A DNA stretch of 6,276 bases from Bradyrhizobium sp. (GTDB taxonomy: Bacteria; Pseudomonadota; Alphaproteobacteria; Rhizobiales; Xanthobacteraceae): contig JAICIT010000167.1 of the NCBI GenBank assembly GCA_025960445.1, positions 1 to 6,276 on the forward strand. Direction: 5' to 3'. The position numbers and the translations under genes are program-made. Below the pieces are notes generated by a model. That model made no database searches, was not told the origin of the DNA, and saw nothing but the letters and a program-made list of their open reading frames with translations. Of this stretch, positions 1 to 6,090 are shown piece by piece. Position 1 is the stretch's first letter; each line of letters begins with the position of its first letter.

Positions 1-752
1 CTGTCGACGTCCATGTCATCGACGTCGTCGCGATCGTCGTCATCATTCGAGGCAGTATCGAATAATCCAGCGCGCGAATTATCGTCGGCGCGATCCCGCG
101 AGCCACCGATATCGTCTATTCCGGCGTCGTGGGCCAGAGTGCTGCTGGATTGATCGGACCAGGGAGTTTGGCTCTGCGCGGTGCTGCCGAAGGCGTTGGG
201 ATCACCGAAGCCATGATGACTGCCGCCCATCATCGAACGTATGCTGCCAAGCAGGAGTGAACCGCCGACCATGCCGGCCGCCGCTGCCGCCGCGGTTCCC
301 AGAAACGAGCCGCCGCCGCCGATCGGAGGTTGCGTCGCGCCGTAGGGCTGGCCGTAAGGGGCCTGGCCGTACTGTCCCGGTTGGGCCTGCTGCATCACTT
401 GCCCGCTGTTCCATACGGGACGGCTGGGAGACTCAGGAGGCGGAACGTTCGGCACCGAGCCGCGGGGCGTTTGGCCTTGTCCGAATATCGTTTCGCGCAT
501 CGAATCAAGGAAGCCGCCGGATTGATTTTGCGAGGGCGAGGCTGCCGACTCCAGTTCCTGGATCCGGCTGTTTGCGCGCTTCAGCGCCTCGTCCTGCACC
601 AGAACCGTCTGTACCAACGCGTATGGCGCATTAGGCGCCGAGCGCAGCCCTTCCGCGATCGCGGCGGCCGCCTCCGGATCGCGCGCCGCTCCTTCCAATC
701 GGGCGAGCCGGTCAAAAAGATCGTCGATCATCTGGCGTTCTTGCGGCGTCAT
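1..752 (-). CDS. DUF2076 domain-containing protein, 3' end outside window
   Basis: A frame starting at ATG 752 stays open for 250 codons to the window edge, so the C-terminus is missing. The start is supported by a strong GAGGAG Shine-Dalgarno at 759-764, six bases upstream. The N-terminus (MTPQERQMIDDLFDRLARLE) and the next 50 residues, ending in a charged helix that could be a coiled coil (about 50-70), match the DUF2076 family as I know it; its biochemical role is not established. Next come a Pro/Gln-rich linker (about 95-125), Tyr-Gly-Gln repeats (QYGQAPYGQPYG, 127-138), a Gly/Ala-rich hydrophobic segment (about 147-176), a Ser/Gln-rich stretch, and a very acidic tail from about 236 (DDDDRDDVDDMDVD). 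No signal peptide is visible. The hydrophobic segment may associate with membrane or self-assemble; that is inference. The gene lies 119 bases downstream of the deacetylase gene, same strand, and may have its own promoter. Confidence 0.85.
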   Translation of the reverse strand, partial: MTPQERQMIDDLFDRLARLEGAARDPEAAAAIAEGLRSAPNAPYALVQTVLVQDEALKRANSRIQELESAASPSQNQSGGFLDSMRETIFGQGQTPRGSVPNVPPPESPSRPVWNSGQVMQQAQPGQYGQAPYGQPYGATQPPIGGGGSFLGTAAAAAAGMVGGSLLLGSIRSMMGGSHHGFGDPNAFGSTAQSQTPWSDQSSSTLAHDAGIDDIGGSRDRADDNSRAGLFDTASNDDDDRDDVDDMDVD

Positions 753-820
753 GGGTTTCTCCTCGCTTCGAGAGCGCAGGCGGAAATGTAAGCGGGCTTT
801 GGGCCTGCAGTAGTCCGACG

Positions 821-836
821 CCGAATTAAATTTCGG
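821..836. repeat. Small AT-cored inverted repeat between deacetylase and DUF2076 genes
   Basis: CCGAATTAAATTTCGG has 5-base arms (CCGAA/TTCGG) around an AT-rich core. It lies 36 bases past the deacetylase stop and about 70 bases before the DUF2076 start. There is no T-tract after it on the minus strand, so it is a poor intrinsic terminator. It could be an operator half-site pair or chance. Confidence 0.25.
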
Positions 837-871
837 TGGGATTAGCCTGGCGTGCGCGGCTATTTGCCCGA

Positions 872-1717
872 TCAGGTCAACGTGACGTTGTTCGTAGCCA
901 GCAGGCGGGGGAAATCATCGCTCGCCAGAAACGCATGTTCGCGTTCGCGAGCCGTTGTGAACGGGTCAAGACTGACCAGGGTATCGTCGACGAAGCCGGG
1001 GTGACACATGATGACTCCATCCTGCGGCAGATCGTCCAAAAATTCCCGCATCAAGTTGCCGAAATCGGCTCGCCTGGAGAAATCATAGGCGCCGTCAAAT
1101 CCGGGATTGAACGTCACCCCAGCTCGCGCCGCCCGGCGGCGGAATTGCGTGCTGAGGAAATCGAGAACCAGTGCCTTCGGCCTCCGGAGACGGCGCGCGA
1201 GCGCCTGATTGCGTCCGCTTTGACGAACCCAGGCGTTCGGCGCGGCCGCCTTTACCGCGCTTAGAAATGCGTCGCGCACCTGCGGGAAAAGTTGCACATG
1301 CTGATGCCCGTCCACGAAGTCCGGCCTCCGTCCGAAGGCTTCGGAGAAAGTTGAAAGCTGCACGATCAATTCAGCACGGACGATTTCAGCGTCGAGCCTG
1401 TGCAGCAGGCCTGCGCGCAAAAGTTTCGTATAAGTCAGAAACATGCCGCCATCAGTTGGTCGGAAATGCATTGTCAGCGGCCGAAACGGCGCCGTCAGTG
1501 TCGCGTGCAGGCCAATGGCGCAGCGCGGGTTGCCGGCGGCTGCGTCTTGCAGCGCTTTGATTTCGTCGCGGCCGGCTGCAGGTCCGACCACCATCACCGA
1601 GGTTGCGTTGAGCCGTCCGCGCTCGATCAAATCGCGAATGGCACGGTTAACTCCAGGGCTGAGTCCGTAATCGTCCGCGCAAAGCCAGATGCGGCGCGGC
1701 GGCGCGGCGTCGATCAT
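872..1717 (-). CDS. ChbG/HpnK (YdjC-like) family carbohydrate deacetylase
   Basis: A 281-residue protein, normal length for this family of metal-dependent deacetylases that remove N-acetyl groups from amino sugars. Family motifs are in order: ADDYGLS (14-20) with the metal-binding Asp, IGLHATL (68-74) with a metal His at 71, DGHQHVQLFP (136-145) with further His ligands, and CHPG (238-241). No signal peptide or membrane helix is seen, so it probably acts on the cytoplasmic side. Its ATG overlaps the TGA of the upstream glycosyltransferase (ATGA at 1714-1717), and an AAGGA lies about ten bases upstream inside that gene, which suggests translational coupling. By analogy with Francisella and Bordetella NaxD, also YdjC-like, it may deacetylate an undecaprenyl-phosphate-linked HexNAc made by its partner. 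Hopanoid HpnK is an alternative, but no hopanoid genes are nearby. The family call is firm; the substrate is inference. Confidence 0.92.
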   Translation of the reverse strand: MIDAAPPRRIWLCADDYGLSPGVNRAIRDLIERGRLNATSVMVVGPAAGRDEIKALQDAAAGNPRCAIGLHATLTAPFRPLTMHFRPTDGGMFLTYTKLLRAGLLHRLDAEIVRAELIVQLSTFSEAFGRRPDFVDGHQHVQLFPQVRDAFLSAVKAAAPNAWVRQSGRNQALARRLRRPKALVLDFLSTQFRRRAARAGVTFNPGFDGAYDFSRRADFGNLMREFLDDLPQDGVIMCHPGFVDDTLVSLDPFTTAREREHAFLASDDFPRLLATNNVTLT

Positions 1718-2760
1718 TCGGCGGCGGTCCTTTCGCCGGCGGTTATGCTGTTTTCCGCCTCGACCGGTTTCACCGTGTGCTCGGCAACGAAATAGATCGG
1801 CCGCGCCTTCAGCTCCGAGAGTATCTTCCCAATATATTCGCCCACAATGCCGATCATGATCAGTTGCACGCCGCCAATGGTCATCAGCCCGATTACCAGC
1901 GAGGGATAGCCGGGGACGGATTTTCCAGTGGTCCAGGTTTCCCAGAGGATCGAAAGCCCGAACAGAAAGGCTATCGTTGCGAGCAACACCCCGAGCAGGC
2001 TGGCGAAACGCAGTGGCGCGACCGAGAATGACGTCAGGCCTTCGATTGAAAGCCCGACCAGCCGGCCGGCGCTGAACGTTGTGGCGCCGTGGGCGCGCGG
2101 CGCCGGCTCATAGTCGACACGGATTTGGCGGAAACCGATCCAGCTCGCCAGGCCCTTGAAGAAGCGATTGCGCTCGGGCAGCTGTCGCAGTGCCGCCACC
2201 GCACGCGGCGACAACAGGCGGAAGTCGCCGGCATCCTCCGGGATTTTCTGGCGCGCGCCCCAGTTGATCAGCGCATAGAACCCGTGCACGGCAATTCGCC
2301 GCAGCAACGTTTCGTTGTCGCGATGCGCCTTGGCGGTATAGACCACGTCGTAGCCGCCATCGATCCAGTGAGAGACAAGCTGCTCTACCAGATCTGGCGG
2401 ATGCTGACCGTCACCATCCATGAACAGCACCGCGCCGCGCCGCGCATGGTCCAGCCCCGCCATCAGCGCGGCTTCCTTGCCGAAATTGCGCGACAGCGAA
2501 ACGAGCTGAATATCGAGGGCGTCAGCGGCAAGTCCGCGCGCGATAACCGGCGTGGCGTCGGCGCTGCCGTCATCGACATAGACGACCTCGCAGGCAAGCT
2601 GGTAGCGCTCGCGCAGCTTCTTTGCCAACGCGATCAACCGCTGGTGCAAAAGCGCCAGTCCGCTCGCCTCGTTGTACAAAGGCACGACGATGGAAAGCCC
2701 TTGCGCCGCGGCAGTGGCCGCAGAGGCGGTCAACCCAGAAACGTCGGCACCGGTGGTCAT
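1714..2760 (-). CDS. Family 2 polyprenyl-phosphate glycosyltransferase (ArnC/GtrB/DPM1-like)
   Basis: A 348-residue protein with a cytoplasmic GT-A domain: LSIVVPLYNE (22-31), nucleotide-binding VDDGS (62-66), SRNFGKEAAL (90-99), the metal-binding DXD in FMDGDGQHPPDL (113-124), and the ERNRFFKGLASWIGF stretch (196-210). Two membrane helices follow at about 250-273 and 285-308, then the GEYIGKI motif (307-313) typical of the ArnC/GtrB/YfdH group. Such enzymes transfer a sugar from a nucleotide donor to undecaprenyl phosphate on the inner face of the inner membrane. The downstream deacetylase overlaps it by ATGA, so the donor is probably an N-acetylated sugar (inference). The ATG at 2760 is preceded by GGAATTGGAA eight bases away. 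The N-terminal 20 residues are a disordered Ala/Thr-rich lead-in. It differs from HpnI, the glycosyltransferase of hopanoid clusters, in having this ArnC-like tail. Confidence 0.92.
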   Translation of the reverse strand: MTTGADVSGLTASAATAAAQGLSIVVPLYNEASGLALLHQRLIALAKKLRERYQLACEVVYVDDGSADATPVIARGLAADALDIQLVSLSRNFGKEAALMAGLDHARRGAVLFMDGDGQHPPDLVEQLVSHWIDGGYDVVYTAKAHRDNETLLRRIAVHGFYALINWGARQKIPEDAGDFRLLSPRAVAALRQLPERNRFFKGLASWIGFRQIRVDYEPAPRAHGATTFSAGRLVGLSIEGLTSFSVAPLRFASLLGVLLATIAFLFGLSILWETWTTGKSVPGYPSLVIGLMTIGGVQLIMIGIVGEYIGKILSELKARPIYFVAEHTVKPVEAENSITAGERTAAE

Positions 2761-2789
2761 CGTTCAGCTTCCAATTCCCATGAATACAT
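2757..2789 (-). other. Possible 10-codon leader ORF overlapping the glycosyltransferase start
   Basis: On the minus strand an ATG at 2789 opens a frame reading MYSWELEAER, whose TGA overlaps the glycosyltransferase ATG (ATGA at 2757-2760). The GGAATTGGAA that would serve as the glycosyltransferase Shine-Dalgarno lies inside it. No good ribosome binding site precedes ATG 2789, so it may be chance. If translated it would be a coupling leader. Confidence 0.15.
2769..2778 (-). promoter_or_regulatory. Ribosome-binding context of the glycosyltransferase (GGAATTGGAA)
   Basis: Minus-strand GGAATTGGAA ends eight bases before ATG 2760; the second GGAA is the likely Shine-Dalgarno core. The same ten bases sit at exactly the same distance before rsmE. 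No convincing terminator lies between hisG and this site. Confidence 0.5.
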
Positions 2790-2832
2790 ATGGCAATTGC
2801 TGCCGCTTGTCGCCACGGGACAGGCCTCGGCC

Positions 2833-3810
2833 TTACCGACGCAGGAACGCCTCGAGCTTCGCAAACAGCGGATTGTCGCGGTCGAGTACGTAGTCCAGGG
2901 AGGCCACCGAGACCGTTTCCGCGCCATGGGCGCGCAGAAAGCTGCCCAACGCGTAAAGTTGGCCCGGGGGGCAGTGCAGTGTCACCATTCCCGATGACGT
3001 CGGTCCACCAAACGGGGAAACCACGCCGAAGCGATTATGCGCCTCCGCCAGCAGCGCGTCATTGCAGCCGCTAAAGCGAGTGCGGACTTCGCGGTACTTG
3101 CTTGCGCGCGCGCGCGCGGCGATGTGATCAAGGATGACGCGCGCGGTCTCGCGGGCCTCGTTCGACCATTCGGCATCCCTTGAGGCGACCAGATTGGCCT
3201 GGCTGCGCAGGATCACTCCGTCGTCGAGCACTTTGAGACCGTTGGCGGCCAGCGTTGCGCCTGTCGTCGTAATGTCTACGATCATTTCGGCGGTGCCAAC
3301 GGCCGGTGCGCCTTCGGTCGCGCCGGCGCTCTCGACAATTCGGTAATCGACCACGCCGTGCGAAGCGAAGAATGTCCGCGTGAGATTGATGTATTTGGTG
3401 GCGACGCGCATCCGTCGGTTATGTTGCGCACGGAAGCCGGTGGTGACGTCGTCGAGATCGGCCATGGTCCGAACGTCGATCCATGCCTGCGGTACTGCCA
3501 CGACCACATTGGCGCCGCCGAATCCGAGACTGTCGATGATCAACACGCGCTTGTCGGCATCGACGATGCTTTCGCGCACCAGGTCTTCGCCTGTGACGCC
3601 GAGATGGACTGTGCCGCGCGCAAGTTGCGAGGCGATCTCGCTCGCGGAGAGATACGCGATTTCCACATTATCGAGCCCGCCGATGGTGCCACGATAGTCG
3701 CGCGCGCCGCGTGGTTTCGCGAGCGAAAGGCCGGCACGCGTGAAAAAGGCTTCGGCGTTTTCCTGCAAACGGCCCTTCGACGGAACCGCGACCACAAACG
3801 GCGTTGTCAT
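2833..3810 (-). CDS. hisG: ATP phosphoribosyltransferase catalytic subunit HisG
   Basis: HisG condenses ATP and PRPP to phosphoribosyl-ATP, the first and feedback-controlled step of histidine synthesis. Visible motifs are SKGRLQE (11-17), GVTGEDLV (71-78), LGFG (95-98), [10 protein letters not shown] (136-145) and the full family signature from E166 through the PRPP loop DITTTGATL (179-187). At 325 residues it is about 100 longer than the short HisG forms that pair with HisZ. The C-terminal part (about 262-325) contains a VSPFGGP stretch, a strand ([11 protein letters not shown]), a helix and [14 protein letters not shown], which loosely resembles the regulatory domain of long HisG enzymes. 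The ATG at 3810 overlaps the hisZ TGA (ATGA at 3807-3810), with GGAG at 3817-3820 six bases upstream. Identity is secure; the reading of the C-terminal domain is tentative. Confidence 0.97.
   Translation of the reverse strand: MTTPFVVAVPSKGRLQENAEAFFTRAGLSLAKPRGARDYRGTIGGLDNVEIAYLSASEIASQLARGTVHLGVTGEDLVRESIVDADKRVLIIDSLGFGGANVVVAVPQAWIDVRTMADLDDVTTGFRAQHNRRMRVATKYINLTRTFFASHGVVDYRIVESAGATEGAPAVGTAEMIVDITTTGATLAANGLKVLDDGVILRSQANLVASRDAEWSNEARETARVILDHIAARARASKYREVRTRFSGCNDALLAEAHNRFGVVSPFGGPTSSGMVTLHCPPGQLYALGSFLRAHGAETVSVASLDYVLDRDNPLFAKLEAFLRR
3104..3118. repeat. GC dinucleotide run inside hisG
   Basis: Fifteen alternating G/C bases, (GC)7G, encode part of the Ala-Arg-Ala-Arg-Ala stretch of HisG (about 231-237), just before the C-terminal region. 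The frame is intact. Alternating GC runs are prone to slippage and can adopt Z-DNA, but alternating Ala/Arg codons at this GC content explain it. Confidence 0.7.
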
Positions 3811-4982
3811 GGCACGCTCCGGTTCGAAGCGCCGCCGCGTGAGTTGCCGTCAGCTTTCGTCAAGGCCTCGACCCACACCGAAAATCCGACCGCTGGAATT
3901 GGGCTCGGCGCACCGAGTTGGGACATCAGCCCGTCATACCGCCCGCCGGCGACGAGTGGCTCGGGGCCACCATTCCTGGCATGCAGTTCAAATTCGAAGC
4001 CGGTGTAATAATCCAGGCCTCGTCCGAATGATGTGGAGAAGCGCGTCGCGGCGGTGTCGATTCCGCGCGCAGCCATGAAGCCGATGCGACTTTCGAATTG
4101 ATCGATCGCGGCGGAGATGTCGAGCTTTGCATCGTCGGCAAGCGCCCGCAAGCGCGCGATCGCTTCGTCAGGATCACCCGCGATCGCCAGGAACCGCTTG
4201 ATCAGCGTGAGCGCATCCCGCGGCAACGCGCCGCTCTTGAGCGTCGACTGCTCAAGGAAACGATCGGCGATTTCAGCTACCGAGCGCCCCCCGACATTGG
4301 TCGTGCCGGCGATCGACATCAAATCCGTGACCAGCGCCAGCGCCGCCTTGCGATCGGAGCCTGCAAGCGCTGCGAGCACCCCTTCATATTCGTTACTGCT
4401 CGGCCCTGTCGCAAGCGTAAGCCGCTCGAGATCCTGCGCGAGACTGATCTTGCGATTGAAGTCCTTGATCAGTCGCCGCCGCCAGACTGGGTAAAGATTG
4501 AGGGCGTCGATCAGTGCAATAAAGAGCGCGACATCGCCGGTGCGGATATCGACATCATTCACGCCAAACGCGGCGGCCGCTTCCAGCGCGAGCGCCAGCA
4601 TCTCGGCGTCGGCGGCCGCACGATCCTGTCGTCCGAAGGATTCGATACCGGCCTGCAGAAATTCGCTGGGCCGGCCACCTCGATGACGAAACACTGGCCC
4701 CAGATAACTAAAGCCAGCCGGCTGTCCAGCCCGGGCCGAAGCCAAATAGTCGCGGGCCACGGGAATCGTGAGATCGGGACGAAGACACAATTCCTCCCCG
4801 CTGGGATCGGTGGTCAGATAGAGGCTCTTGCGAATGTCCTCTCCGGAGAGGTCGAGAAACGGCTCGGCGGGCTGAAGGATCGGCGGCTGGGCCAGGGTGT
4901 AGCCGGCCTGCGCGAACGACAACAGCAGCGCATCCGCCCATGCGGCGGATCCGGTCGCGCGAGGGGCGGCGGTGGAGGTCAT
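3807..4982 (-). CDS. hisZ: ATP phosphoribosyltransferase regulatory subunit HisZ
   Basis: HisZ is a catalytically inactive paralogue of histidyl-tRNA synthetase that joins HisG and carries histidine feedback control in the HisG-HisZ enzyme. The class II fold is visible: [16 protein letters not shown] (35-50), [14 protein letters not shown] (66-79), motif 2 at [18 protein letters not shown] (95-112), [15 protein letters not shown] (318-332), AGGRYDGL (345-352) and a motif 3-like [11 protein letters not shown] (364-374). No anticodon-binding domain follows; the protein ends about 17 residues later in a low-complexity tail, which favours HisZ over HisS. I chose ATG 4982 (391 residues, [11 protein letters not shown]) because homologues as I know them begin near here. 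The frame stays open upstream to ATG 5078, but those 32 residues (several Cys, no family resemblance) look like untranslated leader. The ribosome site is weak (TTGGA, seven bases upstream). The ATGA overlap with hisG ties the two subunits together. Confidence 0.93.
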   Translation of the reverse strand: MTSTAAPRATGSAAWADALLLSFAQAGYTLAQPPILQPAEPFLDLSGEDIRKSLYLTTDPSGEELCLRPDLTIPVARDYLASARAGQPAGFSYLGPVFRHRGGRPSEFLQAGIESFGRQDRAAADAEMLALALEAAAAFGVNDVDIRTGDVALFIALIDALNLYPVWRRRLIKDFNRKISLAQDLERLTLATGPSSNEYEGVLAALAGSDRKAALALVTDLMSIAGTTNVGGRSVAEIADRFLEQSTLKSGALPRDALTLIKRFLAIAGDPDEAIARLRALADDAKLDISAAIDQFESRIGFMAARGIDTAATRFSTSFGRGLDYYTGFEFELHARNGGPEPLVAGGRYDGLMSQLGAPSPIPAVGFSVWVEALTKADGNSRGGASNRSVP

Positions 4983-5147
4983 CGCGAAGTCCAAATACGA
5001 CGAAAACTGGGTTCCGGAACAGTAAGCTGGGCAGCCCATTAGCATGTGCGCCGTCCGGTTTCGACAGGGATCGGCCAAGTGGCTTAACGGGTGACCAAAA
5101 TAGGCGGTTTACCCCGAGGCCAAAGCGTCAAGATGGGCGATCAGCGT
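4983..5147 (-). promoter_or_regulatory. Leader and probable promoter region of hisZG
   Basis: This 165-base gap between rsmE and hisZ is long enough for a promoter. A minus-strand TTGACG (complement of 5126-5131) is the best -35-like hexamer, but I find no matching -10 at 16-18 bases. I see no histidine-rich leader peptide and no attenuator hairpin. No clear intrinsic terminator for rsmE is present, so read-through is possible. Confidence 0.3.
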
Positions 5148-5909
5148 CTATTTGCCTACGCCGTTAGCCGCCCAATCCCCCAGGACCGCCTGGACCAGGG
5201 CCAACGCGGCAACGGCCGCGGTGTCGGCGCGCAGGATCCTGGGGCCGAGGGAAAGCGTTAAGGTGTGCTTCTGGCGCGCCAGCATTGCCCGCTCTTCCTC
5301 GGCAAAGCCGCCTTCGGGACCGATCAGCACATCGATCCCGTTGGAGGCCGCCAAGGCTGCTTGCAGCGCCTTCAGCGGACTTGCTGACTCCGCGGCCTCG
5401 TCACAGAAAACCAGCAGGCGCTCTTCAGCACGCGCGCCGAGATAGCGATCAAGCGGCAGCGGTTCGGCGACAGTTGCAATATTCAGAATGCCGCACTGCT
5501 CGGCAGCTTCGATGACGTTAGCGCGCATCCGCCTGCTATTGACCCTTGAGACCTGGGTGAAGCGGGTCAGCACCGGCTGCAGGGTTGAGGCTCCCATCTC
5601 GACCGCCTTCTGCACCATGTAGTCGAGCCGCGCATGTTTCAGCGGCGCGAAGACGTAAGCGAGATCGGGCACACGAGCCTGCAATCGATTCTGGTCAACG
5701 ATGGTAAGAGTGTCGGGCCGTTTACGCCCCGCGATCGAGGCCTGCCATTCGCCGTCGCGGCCGTTGAACACCAGAATGGTGTCCCCCGTGGCAAGACGCA
5801 GCACGTTGCCCAGATAATTGCTTTGGTCGCGCTCAAGTGTAACAGTTCCGCCTGCCGCCAAAGGCGCGTCAACGAACAACCGTGGCCGGCGAAAATCGTG
5901 TAGCGGCAT
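5148..5909 (-). CDS. rsmE: 16S rRNA (uracil-1498-N3)-methyltransferase RsmE
   Basis: RsmE uses S-adenosylmethionine to methylate N3 of U1498 in 16S rRNA near the decoding site of the 30S subunit. The 253-residue length is normal. The N-terminal PUA-like RNA-binding domain (about 1-75) includes RRPRLFVD (7-14) and QSNYLGNVLRL (29-39). The C-terminal SPOUT knot domain follows: KHARLDYMVQKAVEMGA (91-107), EAAEQCG (134-140), the SAM-binding knot motif IGPEGGF (196-202) and LGPRILRADTA (221-231). ATG 5909 puts the domain start at the usual place and is preceded by GGAATTGGAA eight bases upstream. The gene is divergent from the secreted-protein gene and 165 bases upstream of hisZ on the same strand. 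Confidence 0.96.
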   Translation of the reverse strand: MPLHDFRRPRLFVDAPLAAGGTVTLERDQSNYLGNVLRLATGDTILVFNGRDGEWQASIAGRKRPDTLTIVDQNRLQARVPDLAYVFAPLKHARLDYMVQKAVEMGASTLQPVLTRFTQVSRVNSRRMRANVIEAAEQCGILNIATVAEPLPLDRYLGARAEERLLVFCDEAAESASPLKALQAALAASNGIDVLIGPEGGFAEEERAMLARQKHTLTLSLGPRILRADTAAVAALALVQAVLGDWAANGVGK

Positions 5910-5917
5910 GCTCGACG

Positions 5918-5927
5918 TTCCAATTCC
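5918..5927 (-). promoter_or_regulatory. Ribosome-binding context of rsmE (GGAATTGGAA)
   Basis: Minus-strand GGAATTGGAA ends eight bases before ATG 5909, with the second GGAA as the likely Shine-Dalgarno core. It repeats exactly, at the same spacing, the bases upstream of the glycosyltransferase start. Confidence 0.5.
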
Positions 5928-5935
5928 GGCCGCCT

Positions 5936-5964
5936 TTTAGCCCAACCGAGCAAAATTGCCTCAA
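5936..5964 (-). promoter_or_regulatory. Weak candidate promoter for rsmE
   Basis: On the minus strand TTGAGG (complement of 5959-5964) and GCTAAA (complement of 5936-5941) are separated by 17 bases. The -35 matches consensus at four of six positions, the -10 at three. The start of transcription would fall about 20 bases before the rsmE ATG. Position and spacing are plausible, sequence match is modest. Confidence 0.25.
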
Positions 5965-6014
5965 TAATTGGTGGGGGTGTGGTCCAGCGCCGCGCTCTTG
6001 CCAAATTCCCCGGG

Positions 6015-6043
6015 TTGTTAAGAAGCGGCAGGAATCGTAAAGA
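6015..6043 (+). promoter_or_regulatory. Weak candidate promoter for the secreted-protein gene
   Basis: TTGTTA (6015-6020) and TAAAGA (6038-6043) are separated by exactly 17 bases, with four and three consensus matches. Transcription would start near 6050 and give a leader of about 40 bases containing the inverted repeat at 6061-6078. Each hexamer overlaps one copy of the 10-base direct repeat, so a repressor bound there would block polymerase (inference). Confidence 0.25.
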
Positions 6044-6046
6044 AGC
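6017..6046 (+). repeat. Ten-base direct repeat with 20-base period in the divergent promoter region
   Basis: GTTAAGAAGC (6017-6026) and GTAAAGAAGC (6037-6046) match at nine of ten positions and start exactly 20 bases apart, about two turns of the helix, which would put both on one DNA face. The arrangement resembles tandem sites for a transcription factor, though chance is possible. Confidence 0.45.
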
Positions 6047-6060
6047 TGTGGTCGAAATCA

Positions 6061-6078
6061 CTCTTCTCTCGAGAAGAG
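6061..6078 (+). repeat. 8+8 inverted repeat overlapping the Shine-Dalgarno of the secreted-protein gene
   Basis: CTCTTCTCTCGAGAAGAG has perfect 8-base arms around a 2-base centre. The right arm overlaps AAGAGG (6074-6079), the only Shine-Dalgarno-like sequence before ATG 6091 (11-base spacing). It could be a dimeric operator. As RNA the 2-base loop is too tight, so a hairpin would need to open its inner pair, leaving about seven base pairs that bury most of the ribosome site. Confidence 0.6.
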
Positions 6079-6090
6079 GTTCGGGACCGT

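Noticed and set aside
1..50. GTC/ATC-rich repetitive sequence at the left edge, considered as a DNA repeat array
   Set aside because: It is explained by Asp codons (GAC/GAT) of the acidic tail on the minus strand; there is no regular repeat unit.
257..791. Overlapping plus-strand frames of 125 and 153 codons in the DUF2076 region
   Set aside because: The minus-strand frame has a strong Shine-Dalgarno and a recognisable DUF2076 N-terminus; the plus-strand frames are Arg-rich shadows.
2761..2832. GCAATTGC palindrome (2793-2800) considered as a hisG terminator
   Set aside because: It is only 8 bases with no loop and no following T-tract, so it does not look like an intrinsic terminator.
2089..2997. 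Plus-strand open frame of 302 codons opposite the glycosyltransferase and the end of hisG
   Set aside because: It is antisense to two genes with intact family motifs, has an Arg/Gln/His-rich composition without domain resemblance, and such long mirror frames are usual in high-GC coding DNA.
3358..4008. Plus-strand open frame of 216 codons spanning the hisZ-hisG junction
   Set aside because: It crosses two real genes in antisense and shows no family motifs.
5010..5020. GGAAC on the minus strand upstream of hisZ, considered as the -35 of an EcfG general stress promoter
   Set aside because: No CGTT element lies 16-18 bases downstream on the same strand.
4098..5042. Plus-strand open frame of 314 codons opposite hisZ
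   Set aside because: It lies opposite hisZ, whose class II motifs are all in place; composition is Arg/Gly-rich and no motif is recognisable.
4983..5078. In-frame upstream extension of HisZ starting at ATG 5078
   Set aside because: The extra 32 residues do not resemble HisZ N-termini. The ATG at 4982 gives a normal length and begins a typical MTSTAAP lead-in.
5639..6061. Minus-strand 140-codon frame running from the divergent intergenic region into rsmE
   Set aside because: It reads rsmE in the wrong frame, and the rsmE frame carries all SPOUT motifs. The intergenic part has no protein resemblance.
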